The translations under genes were made by a program, and so were the position numbers. Under the pieces are notes generated by a model. The model did not search any database. It had not been told where the DNA came from and saw only the letters and a list, made by a program, of their open reading frames with translations. 64,000 nt of DNA, from NCBI RefSeq assembly GCF_012516435.1, contig NZ_CP051216.1, positions 2,064,001 through 2,128,000 on the forward strand. The letters are read 5' to 3'. This DNA is from Pseudodesulfovibrio sp. zrk46 (GTDB lineage: Bacteria; Desulfobacterota; Desulfovibrionia; Desulfovibrionales; Desulfovibrionaceae). Below are positions 8,815 through 16,640 of this stretch, in pieces (position 1 is the first letter of the stretch; each line of letters begins with the position of its first letter).

Positions 8815-9996
8815 TTAGGGGCAGACGGATTCTTCGAAGACGAATTCACCCTTGTCGCTGATCTTAACAACAACGGCGCACTTGATGGGGTCACCCTGTG
8901 CGTCGAACTTGGAGGAACCGGTGATGCCGTCAAAAGACTTGATGGCGGCAAGGCCGTCACGGATACCCTTGCGCATTTCAACCGGGTCGGAGTCGACCTT
9001 GTTGTAGTTCTTGATGGCTTCGATCATGATGCCGATGGAGTCCCAGGTCAGAGCTGCATAGTCAGCCGGGGTGTTGCCGTAGGCCTTTTCGTAACGATCG
9101 ATGAAGACCTTGGTGGCGCCCTTGGCACCAGCAGCTGCGTAGTGGGTGGAGAAGAAGTTGCCGTAGCACTGCTCGCCGCAGAGCTTGATCAGGTCAGGAG
9201 TACCCCAAGCATCGGAACCCATGAAGGGACCCTGGTAGCCGAGGTCACGAGCCTGCTGCACGATCAGAGCAACCTGGTTGTAGTTGTCAGGCACGAAGAT
9301 GAAGTCCGGGTTGGCAGCGATGACGGTGGTCAGCTGAGCAGAGAAGTCCTGGTCCTTGGTGCCGTGGGACTCGAAGGCCACGACCGGGCCGAGGCCCTTG
9401 GCTTCCCAGGAAGACTTGAAGATTTCGGCCAGACCCTTGGAGTAGTCATTGGAAACGTCAAAGATAACGGCAGCGTTCTTGGCGTTGAACTTCTTGGCAG
9501 CAAAGTCAGCTACGACCGGGCCCTGGAAGGGATCCAGGAAGGCTGCGCGGAAGACCCAGGGACGATCCAGGGTGGTATTGGGGTTGGTGGACCAGGGGGA
9601 GATCATGGGCACACGGTTGTCGTTACAGGTTCCGCCTGCGGGAACGGCCTGCTTGGAAGAGTTGGGGCCGATGATGGCAACAACGTTTTCCTGATCGATG
9701 AGCTTCAGGGCAACGTTGGTTGCGGATTCAGCCTTGGACTCGTTGTCCATGTACACAAATTCCAGGGGGTACTTCTTGCCGCCGACTTCCAGGCCGCCAG
9801 CGTCATTGATGTCCTTCAGGTACATCTCGGCTGCGTTCTTGGAGCCTTCACCTACTTCAGGGATGTCGCCGGTCAGGGGCAGGTTGAAGCCGATTTTGAT
9901 GGTTTGCGCCTTCTCCTCGCCACAACCGGCAAGCAGGAAGGCGGAGCATACGAGCATGAGGCCGAGAAAGCCTACGCTTTTCAGAAAACCTTTCAT
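8815..9996 (-). CDS. livK: Branched-chain amino-acid ABC transporter substrate-binding lipoprotein
   Basis: 393-residue type-I periplasmic binding protein. It begins with a lipoprotein signal ending in FLLAGC (Cys about residue 25), so it is lipid-anchored rather than free. The IKIGFNLPLTGDIPEVGEGS opening, the IGPNSS and PMISPWSTNP segments, and the YAALTWDSI region are standard for LivJ/LivK proteins. Two adjacent ATGs exist (9999 and 9996); AGGAGG lies 2 bases before the first and 5 before the second, which favours 9996. First gene of the liv operon; a 9-bp inverted repeat lies about 150 bases upstream. Confidence 0.92.
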   Translation of the reverse strand: MKGFLKSVGFLGLMLVCSAFLLAGCGEEKAQTIKIGFNLPLTGDIPEVGEGSKNAAEMYLKDINDAGGLEVGGKKYPLEFVYMDNESKAESATNVALKLIDQENVVAIIGPNSSKQAVPAGGTCNDNRVPMISPWSTNPNTTLDRPWVFRAAFLDPFQGPVVADFAAKKFNAKNAAVIFDVSNDYSKGLAEIFKSSWEAKGLGPVVAFESHGTKDQDFSAQLTTVIAANPDFIFVPDNYNQVALIVQQARDLGYQGPFMGSDAWGTPDLIKLCGEQCYGNFFSTHYAAAGAKGATKVFIDRYEKAYGNTPADYAALTWDSIGIMIEAIKNYNKVDSDPVEMRKGIRDGLAAIKSFDGITGSSKFDAQGDPIKCAVVVKISDKGEFVFEESVCP

Positions 9997-10142
9997 CATT
10001 TCCTCCTCTCATAGGAATTACAGTAACCAGTTGCGTAAACAGACTTGATGAATACACAAAATAAGGCTCTAAGAAAAGGGGTTTTACGAAATACATTTTT
10101 GCAAATGGCGCATTATTCCTGAATCATTTTTGTATATGTGTG

Positions 10143-10170
10143 GTTTTAGCAGGGGATTATTTGCTAAAAC
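10143..10170. promoter_or_regulatory. Perfect inverted repeat upstream of livK, operator candidate
   Basis: GTTTTAGCA (10143-10151) and TGCTAAAAC (10162-10170) are exact inverted copies 10 bases apart, in the AT-rich 300-base leader between livK and cysC. Apart from this site and the cysC terminator I see nothing else in 10000-10300. Its spacing suits a dimeric regulator; which one is unknown. Confidence 0.45.
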
Positions 10171-10248
10171 GCCAGTTTTTCAGCGTTTGATTTTTCATTA
10201 ATGTCATTTGATCCGAATGAACGATGTTAAAAATAGGGAAAAAAGGAA

Positions 10249-10281
10249 CAAAAAAAGGCCCGCTCATCAGAGCGGGCCTTG
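10249..10281 (-). terminator. Terminator of the fadD-cysC unit
   Basis: On the minus strand AAGGCCCGCTC / GAGCGGGCCTT is followed by seven T, 20 bases after the cysC stop codon. Confidence 0.88.
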
Positions 10282-10300
10282 GTGATTCGAATGTAATTCC

Positions 10301-10912
10301 CTATAGTTGCGGTAGGGCTATTTTCTCTTTGAGGAAGTCAAGAACGGCGTCCACGCTGTCCTCGACGTTCATTGTATCGGAGTCGATCCTGAGGTCTGGC
10401 GATTCAGGTATTTCGTATGGTGCGCTGATGCCAGTGTAGTTCTTGATTTTGCCTTCTCTGGCGAGCTTGTAATACCCTTTTACATCCCGCGATTCGCAAA
10501 CCTCCACGGGGCAGTCTACATGGATGAGAAAGAAGTCTCCTTCCTCATGGGAGTCGCGGAGTTGCTTCTGCACTTCATGGCGCGGAGTGATGAATGCGCA
10601 TAGACATATGGTGCCTGCATCCATGAACAGCTTGGTCATCTCAGAGATTCGACGAATATTTTCTATCCGGTCTTCAGGCGAAAATGTCAGATCGCTGCAC
10701 AGGCCGTGACGGACGTTGTCGCCGTCAAATGTGTACGCGCTGGCCCCCATATCAAAGAGGCGTTTCTCCACAGCGTGGGCGATGGTGGATTTGCCTGCAC
10801 CGGACAGACCGGTGAACCAGAGGGTCACGGCGCGGTATCCGTTCTTCTGTTCGCGGTGTCCACGGCAGATTTCACCGCGGAACTTGCATTTGTATATATT
10901 TTCTTCTGCCAA
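10301..10912 (-). CDS. cysC: Adenylyl-sulfate kinase
   Basis: 203-residue APS kinase: phosphorylates adenosine 5'-phosphosulfate to PAPS in the cytoplasm. Seen: P-loop GLSGAGKST near residue 35, FDGDNVRHGL (substrate lid) near 62, and the ITPRHEVQKQLRD and YTGISAPYE segments specific to CysC. No sulfurylase domain is fused. It follows the acyl-CoA ligase stop by 5 bases, so the two are one unit. In an APS-based sulfate reducer PAPS is not needed for respiration; a sulfonation or assimilation role is inferred. Confidence 0.93.
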   Translation of the reverse strand: MAEENIYKCKFRGEICRGHREQKNGYRAVTLWFTGLSGAGKSTIAHAVEKRLFDMGASAYTFDGDNVRHGLCSDLTFSPEDRIENIRRISEMTKLFMDAGTICLCAFITPRHEVQKQLRDSHEEGDFFLIHVDCPVEVCESRDVKGYYKLAREGKIKNYTGISAPYEIPESPDLRIDSDTMNVEDSVDAVLDFLKEKIALPQL

Positions 10913-10917
10913 AGTCG

Positions 10918-12630
10918 TTACCCGTTTTTCTTTTTCTTCTTGTTCTTTTTGGCCTGCATTTTGGCTTCTTCCTCTTCGCGCAGGGCGCGACGGAGGACCT
11001 TGCCCACCATGGTCTTGGGGAGTTCCTTTCGGAATTCCACCTTGCGGGGGATTTTGTAGTTGGCCAGCTTTTCTCTACAGTAACCGATGACATCGCTGCG
11101 GGACAGTTCTTCGCCGTCCTCGACTACAACATAGACCTTGACGATTTCGCCGCGCTGTTCGTGGGGGATTCCCACAGATACAGCTTCCTTGATCTTGGGG
11201 TGAGCGTACAACACCTCGTCGATTTCTCGAGGGTAGATGTTGTAGCCGCCGGAGATGATCAGGTCTTTCTTGCGGTCCACGATGTAGAAGTAGCCTTCAT
11301 CGTCCATGTACGCGATATCGCCGGTGTAGAGCCAGCCGTTACGTAGGACGTCCGCTGTTGCGTCGGGGCGGTTGTAGTAGCCCTGCATGACTTGCGGTCC
11401 GCGGATGACGAGTTCGCCGCGTTTGCCTGCCGGGAGGGGCTCGCCGCCTACGTCCATGTCGACGATTTTGGCGTCGGTGTCAGGGAAGGGCAGACCGATG
11501 GAGCCGTTCTTGCTCTTGCCTAGGATGGGGTTGAAGTGCGTTACCGGGGAGGCTTCGGTCAGGCCGTACCCTTCGGAGATGGCCGTGCCGGTGCGCTCCT
11601 CGAATTGTTCCATGTACTCAACAGGCATGGGGGCGGAGCCGGACACGCACACGTTGATGGACTTGAGGTCGTACTTGTCGATGTCCTTCTGCTGGAGCAG
11701 GGATGTGTAGACGGACGGCGCGCCCGGGAAAACAGTGGGCTTGAGCTTGTGGATGCCCTTGAGCACATCGAGGGGGACATAGCGCGGGAACGGAGCCAGA
11801 GTCGCGCCCATTGAAGTGGGCCAAGTCAGGCACGTGGTCAGACCATATATATGGAAATAGGGCAGGATGCCGAGGAAGGTCTCCTGTTGCTGGCCCAGCG
11901 TGTGAATCATGGACTGACACTGCTGCATGTTGGCACCCAGGTTGAAGTGGGTGAGCACGCACCCCTTGGCTACGCCTGTGGTGCCACCGGTGTACTGGAG
12001 CAGAGCGGTGTCGTCAGGGCTGAGGCGCTCCTCGGTGAATTTCTCACGGCCCTTCATCAGGGTCTTGAAAGGAAATACTGCGGAGTTGTCATACGGCACC
12101 GTGGGCGAGGAGCCGTTTTTCATGGACTGAAGCTTGTACAGAACGTTCAGGGGGAATTTCAGTCCATCGCCGATGGTGGTGATGAAGAACTTCTCCACCG
12201 GGATCTGGTCGCGGAGCTTTTCCAGTTTGGGCCAGAGCAGGTCCAGAGTAATGCAGGTCTTGACGCCTGCATCATTGAACTGGTGAACGATCTCGGTCTC
12301 CATGTAGAGCGGGTTGGTCATGACGCCCACGGCTCCACATCTGTTCACACCCCAGAAGGCGACAATGGTCTGTGGCAGGTTGGGAAGCATCAAGGCCACG
12401 CGGTCGCCCTTGTGGACACCATTGGCTCTGAGGTTGGCTGCGAAGATCTCGCTCTGCTTCTTGAGCTTGGCGTAGGTGATTTTCCAGTTCTTGAAGACTA
12501 TGGCCGTACGGTTTGGCCACTTGTGGGCGGCACGGTCGAGGAAACGGAAAAGGGGAACCCTCTCATAGTCGATGTTGGCCGGAACTTCCGGGTCATAAGA
12601 TTCGAGCCAGGGGCGATCGGTCAGCTCCAT
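10918..12630 (-). CDS. Long-chain fatty-acid--CoA ligase (FadD-like)
   Basis: 570-residue acyl-adenylate synthetase that activates a carboxylic acid with ATP and CoA. Seen: AMP-binding motif YTGGTTGVAKG near residue 215, GYGLTEASPV near 360, GWLYTGDIAYMDDEGYFYI near 435, ISGGYNIYPREID near 460 and the C-terminal catalytic Lys in PKTMVGKVLRR. The protein ends in an unusual lysine-rich tail (KKNKKKKKNG). Length and the SPVTHFNP segment favour a medium/long-chain acid substrate. It is the promoter-proximal partner of cysC. Confidence 0.88.
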   Translation of the reverse strand: MELTDRPWLESYDPEVPANIDYERVPLFRFLDRAAHKWPNRTAIVFKNWKITYAKLKKQSEIFAANLRANGVHKGDRVALMLPNLPQTIVAFWGVNRCGAVGVMTNPLYMETEIVHQFNDAGVKTCITLDLLWPKLEKLRDQIPVEKFFITTIGDGLKFPLNVLYKLQSMKNGSSPTVPYDNSAVFPFKTLMKGREKFTEERLSPDDTALLQYTGGTTGVAKGCVLTHFNLGANMQQCQSMIHTLGQQQETFLGILPYFHIYGLTTCLTWPTSMGATLAPFPRYVPLDVLKGIHKLKPTVFPGAPSVYTSLLQQKDIDKYDLKSINVCVSGSAPMPVEYMEQFEERTGTAISEGYGLTEASPVTHFNPILGKSKNGSIGLPFPDTDAKIVDMDVGGEPLPAGKRGELVIRGPQVMQGYYNRPDATADVLRNGWLYTGDIAYMDDEGYFYIVDRKKDLIISGGYNIYPREIDEVLYAHPKIKEAVSVGIPHEQRGEIVKVYVVVEDGEELSRSDVIGYCREKLANYKIPRKVEFRKELPKTMVGKVLRRALREEEEAKMQAKKNKKKKKNG

Positions 12631-12878
12631 GAATCGTCCTTTATATATGTTAATGGTCCGCGAAAAATTGTCGGGAGAACGTATAATAGTGGGCTCACCG
12701 GGTCAATACGGGTGTTTGAAATGGCTTTTGGAGGCAAACTTTTGACGGTAGCTCCTGTTTTCTCAGCCAATTCATTTATGGAAAGATCGTGAGATATAGG
12801 ATCACAAGTCTAAAAAAATACTATTTCCCAACGGGTTGCCAGTGCCGATAAAGAGGTTCGTGAATGTGTTTCAGACCT

Positions 12879-12894
12879 TGGCAGGTATATTGCA
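12879..12894 (+). promoter_or_regulatory. Sigma54 (RpoN) promoter candidate
   Basis: TGGCAGG-N4-TTGCA differs from the -24/-12 consensus (TGGCACG-N4-TTGCW) at one base and keeps the GG and GC doublets at the right spacing. It reads rightward toward the regulator-neuB pair, 245 bases ahead of the first plausible start. The gap 12631-13138 otherwise holds only this and the sigma70 site; no convincing small gene is visible. Confidence 0.45.
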
Positions 12895-13050
12895 AATCGG
12901 TCAGAAGTCGTCAGATTGGGAAATGATTGCCCAGCGACTAAAGTTAATCAGGAAAGGGTCCGATTATTCAGTGTGTCAACGATTTTGCATTTTGAGGGTC
13001 AGTTAACCCAAAAAACGTCAAAAGACGTAGACATGTTGTCAGTAGGGCTG

Positions 13051-13079
13051 TTGACAGGGTGCCAGAGCGCGACTAGAGT
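13051..13079 (+). promoter_or_regulatory. Sigma70-type promoter upstream of the regulator-neuB pair
   Basis: TTGACA (13051-13056), 17-base spacer, TAGAGT (13074-13079), ending 60 bases before the ATG at 13139. Confidence 0.45.
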
Positions 13080-13138
13080 GAAAAAATCCGCACTGAAGCT
13101 TGTCACAAAATGCGATGAATCATTGACCGAGCGAATGG

Positions 13139-13798
13139 ATGAGAGCTTCGATGCCACAATTAGCAGTAAATGGAAATAATGGGATGTTGATTACAGACGG
13201 GCTCTACCTGAAACCGAGCAAATCCACACGTGTCCTCGCCATCCTGGAGGCGTTGACCCGTGACTCCAGTCTTTCCCAGTTTGAACTTGGAAAGCAACTC
13301 AACCTGTCCGGGGCCATGGTCAACCAGTATCTCAAGCAGCTTCAGGAGAGCGGTCTTGTAGAGTTCATGCCGGTCAACGGCAAGAGCTATCGCTACACCC
13401 TGACTGAAGAGGGACGTCAGTCCCGTCGTGAGATGTTTTCCGATTACTCTTCGGAAACCGTCCGCCTTTATACTACCATAAAGGACTTTGTTCTGGACAA
13501 GCTCAACCCTCTGCTGGAAGAGGGGAAGAACCGCCTCGCATTGTTCGGTGCATCCGAAACCTGTGAGGTTGTTCTGTCCGCTCTGCGCGATACGAGCTTC
13601 CAGGTCATGGTCCTTTTGGATAATGACCCCAGGAAACAAGGGCAGATTTTCAATGGACACGTGGTGTCCGCCCCCCATGTCATCGATCAGGTAGATTGCG
13701 ATGCCGTGGTTATCACCTCGTTCGGCAAACAGGCCGAAATATACGAGCAACTGAAGCCGCACGCTGATACGCGCGGGTTTCAAATCGTGAGATTCTGA
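13139..13798 (+). CDS. Winged-helix protein fused to a Rossmann-like nucleotide-binding domain
   Basis: 219 residues, two domains. Residues about 25-95 read as a MarR/ArsR-like winged helix (STRVLAILEALTRDSS, FELGKQLNLSGAMVNQYLKQLQESGLVE, then a basic wing YRYTLTEEGRQSRREMF). Residues about 125-219 begin with NRLALFGASETCEVVLSALRD and continue through VMVLLDNDPRKQGQIFNGH and VDCDAVVITSFGKQ, the pattern of the N-terminal nucleotide-binding part of PglD/CoA-binding-like sugar enzymes. Its stop is 2 bases before neuB, so it is coupled to it. A ligand-sensing regulator of sugar synthesis is inferred. ATGs at 13151 and 13184 are alternative starts; no site has a strong ribosome-binding sequence. 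Confidence 0.72.
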   Translation: MRASMPQLAVNGNNGMLITDGLYLKPSKSTRVLAILEALTRDSSLSQFELGKQLNLSGAMVNQYLKQLQESGLVEFMPVNGKSYRYTLTEEGRQSRREMFSDYSSETVRLYTTIKDFVLDKLNPLLEEGKNRLALFGASETCEVVLSALRDTSFQVMVLLDNDPRKQGQIFNGHVVSAPHVIDQVDCDAVVITSFGKQAEIYEQLKPHADTRGFQIVRF

Positions 13799-13800
13799 TT

Positions 13801-14892
13801 ATGAAACAGATTCAGTCCGTAACGCTGCGCTCCGGCGTCACCATTGGCCAGGGACACCCCTGCTTCATCGTTGCCGAAATCGGCAACAACCATCAGGGTG
13901 AGTTCGATGTGGCCAAGCAGATGGTTGACGAGGCTGCCGCAGCCGGTGTCCAGGCCGTGAAGTTCCAGAAACGGGACATGGAAGCGCTCCTCACCCGCGA
14001 AGGCCGAGCTGCAGCCTATAGTGGCCGCAACAGCTTCGGTCCCACCTATGGTGAACACCGCAACGCTCTGGAACTCTCCATCGAACAGATGGCTGAGCTC
14101 AAGGAGTACAGCGAGTCCAAGGGGCTGGTTTTCTTTGCCTCGGCATGGGACGATCCGAGTCTGCACCAGTTGCTCGGTCTTGATGTGGAGCTTCTCAAGA
14201 TCAGCTCCGCCGAATTGGTGAATGTACCTCTGGTTCGCAAGTATGCTGCCGCCAATATTCCGATTATCCTTTCCACGGGCATGAGCTCTCTGGAAGATAT
14301 AGATGTCTCACTGGCCGAGATCCGCGGCTTCCATGACGACATTATCCTTTTGCATTGCAACTCCTGCTATCCCTGTCCGGAAGAACAGATCGGCCTGCCG
14401 GTTATGGACGGCCTCCGCGAACGCTACGGTATCCCGGTTGGCTATTCCGGCCACGAGCAGGGAATCGGCCCCAGTGTCGGAGCCGCTGCTCTGGGCGCCT
14501 GCGTGGTGGAACGTCACTTCACTTTGGACAAATCGTTGAAGGGGACCGATCATCAGGCATCTCTGGAGCCTTCCGAGTTGGCTCAGATGGTGACCATGAT
14601 CCGCGAGGTGGAAAAGGCCATGTGCGTCAAAGGCAAGAAGGTTTTTGCCGAAGAGCAGGCCGCTTCCAAGAAGCTGCGTAAGTGCATCGTCTTCTCCCGC
14701 GATCTGCCGGCTGGACATGTGCTGACCGAAGCAGACCTGACCACCCGTTGCCCCCGTGTTGGCGTATCCCCGGTTCACTGGGATGAAGTGGTTGGATCCA
14801 CACTGACCAAGTCCGTCAAGCACGAAGAGCCTGTTCAGTGGGAAACTGTGACGGCTCCTGAGGTCGCTTGTGCCGGAGCCGCTTCTTCCTAG
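13801..14892 (+). CDS. N-acetylneuraminate/legionaminate/pseudaminate synthase family protein (NeuB-like)
   Basis: 363 residues. Condenses phosphoenolpyruvate with an acylated amino hexose to give a nonulosonic acid, the sugar class used on flagella and surface glycans. Seen: FIVAEIGNNHQGEFDVAKQM near residue 22, VKFQKRD near 55, the KISSAELVN and STGMSSLEDI segments, YSGHEQG near 218, VERHFTLDKSLKGTDH near 238, and a C-terminal SAF/antifreeze-like domain (about 300-355) starting at RDLPAGHVLTEADL. Which nonulosonate is made cannot be told. The regulator-like gene lies immediately upstream; no cytidylyltransferase or other pathway gene is in the window. Confidence 0.88.
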   Translation: MKQIQSVTLRSGVTIGQGHPCFIVAEIGNNHQGEFDVAKQMVDEAAAAGVQAVKFQKRDMEALLTREGRAAAYSGRNSFGPTYGEHRNALELSIEQMAELKEYSESKGLVFFASAWDDPSLHQLLGLDVELLKISSAELVNVPLVRKYAAANIPIILSTGMSSLEDIDVSLAEIRGFHDDIILLHCNSCYPCPEEQIGLPVMDGLRERYGIPVGYSGHEQGIGPSVGAAALGACVVERHFTLDKSLKGTDHQASLEPSELAQMVTMIREVEKAMCVKGKKVFAEEQAASKKLRKCIVFSRDLPAGHVLTEADLTTRCPRVGVSPVHWDEVVGSTLTKSVKHEEPVQWETVTAPEVACAGAASS

Positions 14893-14913
14893 ACGATATT
14901 GAATGAATTCAGT

Positions 14914-14953
14914 AGGCTGTGCCTTGACCGTTGTCGAGGTACAGCCTTTTTTT
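14914..14953 (+). terminator. Terminator after the neuB-like gene
   Basis: AGGCTGT...ACAGCCT stem with inner CCTTGA/TCGAGG pairing, followed by seven T (14947-14953). Confidence 0.85.
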
Positions 14954-15062
14954 ATGCCTCATGATTTCGCCAATTTAGTAAGAAGTGTAAAAAATCATTC
15001 ATCTAATCGTGTGGGGATGCTAGTGATATAGCTGCGGCGTAAGTTGCATCCAAGGAGGAACC

Positions 15063-16007
15063 ATGAGTCAGCAGGACATTTTGCTCGAGACCGGAACCAA
15101 TGAACTCGAGATTATTGAATTCTTCATTCACGAAAAGAAGGGTGACAGTCAGGAGACGCATTATTTCGGCGTCAACGTGGCCAAGGTACTGGAAGTGGTA
15201 GAGGCCCCGGAAGGGCTGACCGGTTCCGAGGCTGCCGCGCATCCAAGTTTCTTGGGGACTATTCCCCTTCGCGATCTCATCCTTCCCGTGGTCGACCTCA
15301 GCGTGTGGCTGAAGGTTGATCGGGCTCAGGATGTGAACGAGCCGATCATCGTTACCGAGTTTAACGGTGTGATCACCGGCTTCCTGGTGTCCGGTGTTAC
15401 CCAAATTCACCGAGTGAATTGGTCGGAGGTCGAGCCTCCAAGTAAGTATTTTTCGAGTATGGACACCAACTGCATCACTGGTACGGTCAAAATCAATGAG
15501 CGTTTTGTGCTCATGCTCGACTTGGAGCAAGTGCTGGCCGACTTGGATGAATCCGGTTCCACTCAGGCCAATCTTTCCGATGTGGTCTCCGATGAGCGCT
15601 ACCGGGCGCTGATCGCTGATGATTCTACCTCGGTTCGTGAATTGCTGCGGACGAATTTCACCAACGCCAACTTTGAAGTCGATCTGGCGGGCGATGGTGC
15701 TGAGGCATGGCGCAAGCTGCAGGATGTCAAAACCAAGGCGCAGGAAGAAGGGAAGCGACCGTTGGATTACTATGATGTGGTTGTCTCAGATGTTGAGATG
15801 CCGCAGATGGACGGTTACACCCTGACCCGGCGTATCAAGGAAGATCCGGTTCTCAAGGAATTGCCTGTGACCCTGTTCTCCTCCCTGATTTCCAAGAGCG
15901 TCCTGCACAAGGGCAAGGCTGTCATGGCTGATGCTCAGGTGACAAAGCCGGAGTTCAACGGGTTGACCGAACGGGTTATCGAATTGGTCAAGAGTTGGGA
16001 GCGATAG
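15063..16007 (+). CDS. cheV: Chemotaxis protein CheV (CheW domain plus receiver domain)
   Basis: 314-residue coupling protein. Residues about 15-165 form a CheW domain (HYFGVNVAKVLEVVE, GTIPLRDLILPVVDLSVWL), which links chemoreceptors to CheA. Residues about 185-314 form a response-regulator receiver with RALIADDSTSVRELL, the phosphoacceptor Asp in VVVSDVEMPQMDGYTL and the conserved Lys near the end (VTKPEFN). Length is normal. AAGGAGGA lies 5 bases before the ATG. It stands alone between two terminators; it probably serves receptors such as that at 18194. Confidence 0.95.
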   Translation: MSQQDILLETGTNELEIIEFFIHEKKGDSQETHYFGVNVAKVLEVVEAPEGLTGSEAAAHPSFLGTIPLRDLILPVVDLSVWLKVDRAQDVNEPIIVTEFNGVITGFLVSGVTQIHRVNWSEVEPPSKYFSSMDTNCITGTVKINERFVLMLDLEQVLADLDESGSTQANLSDVVSDERYRALIADDSTSVRELLRTNFTNANFEVDLAGDGAEAWRKLQDVKTKAQEEGKRPLDYYDVVVSDVEMPQMDGYTLTRRIKEDPVLKELPVTLFSSLISKSVLHKGKAVMADAQVTKPEFNGLTERVIELVKSWER

Positions 16008-16031
16008 CTCTCACGATCTACTCATAGGTTC

Positions 16032-16077
16032 AAAGCACGAGGCCGATACGTTCTGAACGTATCGGCCTCGTACTTTG
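16032..16077. terminator. Terminator hairpin between convergent cheV and DUF2325 genes
   Basis: Near-perfect inverted repeat CGAGGCCGATACGTT / AACGTATCGGCCTCG with a 3-base loop; flanked by AAAG and CTTT rather than long T-runs, consistent with use from both sides. Confidence 0.75.
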
Positions 16078-16096
16078 GGAGATGTGTACTAAGCTG

Positions 16097-16378
16097 TTAG
16101 CTGACAGCTTCACCCAGGCATTCGCGCAGGGAGCTGATCCCGCAGGAGTGGCACTGGATGACAGGGGTGTCGGTTTTGCGAAGGGCTGTAAGCACATCTT
16201 TGCGTGCCTTGTGGGAGACTTTGTTGGTGAAGAGTACGACGAAATCAACGTTGCCGAGGCTGCCTGAAATTTTTCGCTCCTTGCCGGTATAGCATTTGAG
16301 CTTGATGCCGTTCTTTTTGGCTTCATTCATGTAATCCCGTTTCAGTCTATCCATTCCTCCGACCAAAGCTGCGCACAT
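16097..16378 (-). CDS. DUF2325 domain protein
   Basis: 93 residues, whole length the DUF2325 domain. It opens MCAALVGGMDRL, the typical Rossmann-like start of this family, and has VDFVVLFTNKVSHKARKDV and a C-terminal C-x2-C pair (CHSCG) that could bind a metal or be redox active. Function of the family is not established. The start has AGAGGAAA 7 bases upstream. A Fur-box-like palindrome sits 29-47 bases before the ATG, so iron control is likely. Confidence 0.85.
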   Translation of the reverse strand: MCAALVGGMDRLKRDYMNEAKKNGIKLKCYTGKERKISGSLGNVDFVVLFTNKVSHKARKDVLTALRKTDTPVIQCHSCGISSLRECLGEAVS

Positions 16379-16406
16379 GGTAATTTCCTCTTGTTTTGTT
16401 TTTGAA

Positions 16407-16425
16407 ATTGAAAATCGTTATCAAT
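16407..16425. promoter_or_regulatory. Fur box upstream of the DUF2325 gene
   Basis: The 19-base site ATTGAAAATCGTTATCAAT is palindromic apart from its centre and matches the Fur consensus arms (ATTGAtAAt / atTaTCAAT). It lies directly upstream of the DUF2325 start on the minus strand, where it would overlap a promoter. Confidence 0.65.
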
Positions 16426-16520
16426 CAATACAGAGGCGCGAGGAGTGTGTCAACTGGCAAATGTAATTGTAACAAAGGAAAAGATTCTGCTGTGTGGGCT
16501 GGAGTACTATCATCAACGAA

Positions 16521-16549
16521 TCAGCCCAACTCAAGTGGAGTTGGGCTGA
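16521..16549 (-). terminator. Hairpin downstream of the beta-helix gene
   Basis: TCAGCCCAACTC / GAGTTGGGCTGA is a perfect 12-bp stem with a 5-base loop, 90 bases past the stop of the gene at 16641. There is no T-run, so it may stabilise an mRNA end rather than terminate. Nothing else is visible in 16430-16640. Confidence 0.45.
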
Positions 16550-16640
16550 GATGCATTGAACCGATGGCTGTGGAGTGCGTGTTCTTTGTTTCAGTAAAGA
16601 CCATGCGGGCTATGTGCCCGTATTGATGAGAGATGGTGCC

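Noticed and set aside
11851-12792. Open frame of 313 codons on the plus strand
   Set aside because: Antisense to the acyl-CoA ligase gene; no recognisable protein features.
12916-13179. 87-codon frame upstream of the winged-helix gene
   Set aside because: No ribosome-binding site, low-complexity product and it overlaps the regulator start; more likely untranslated leader.
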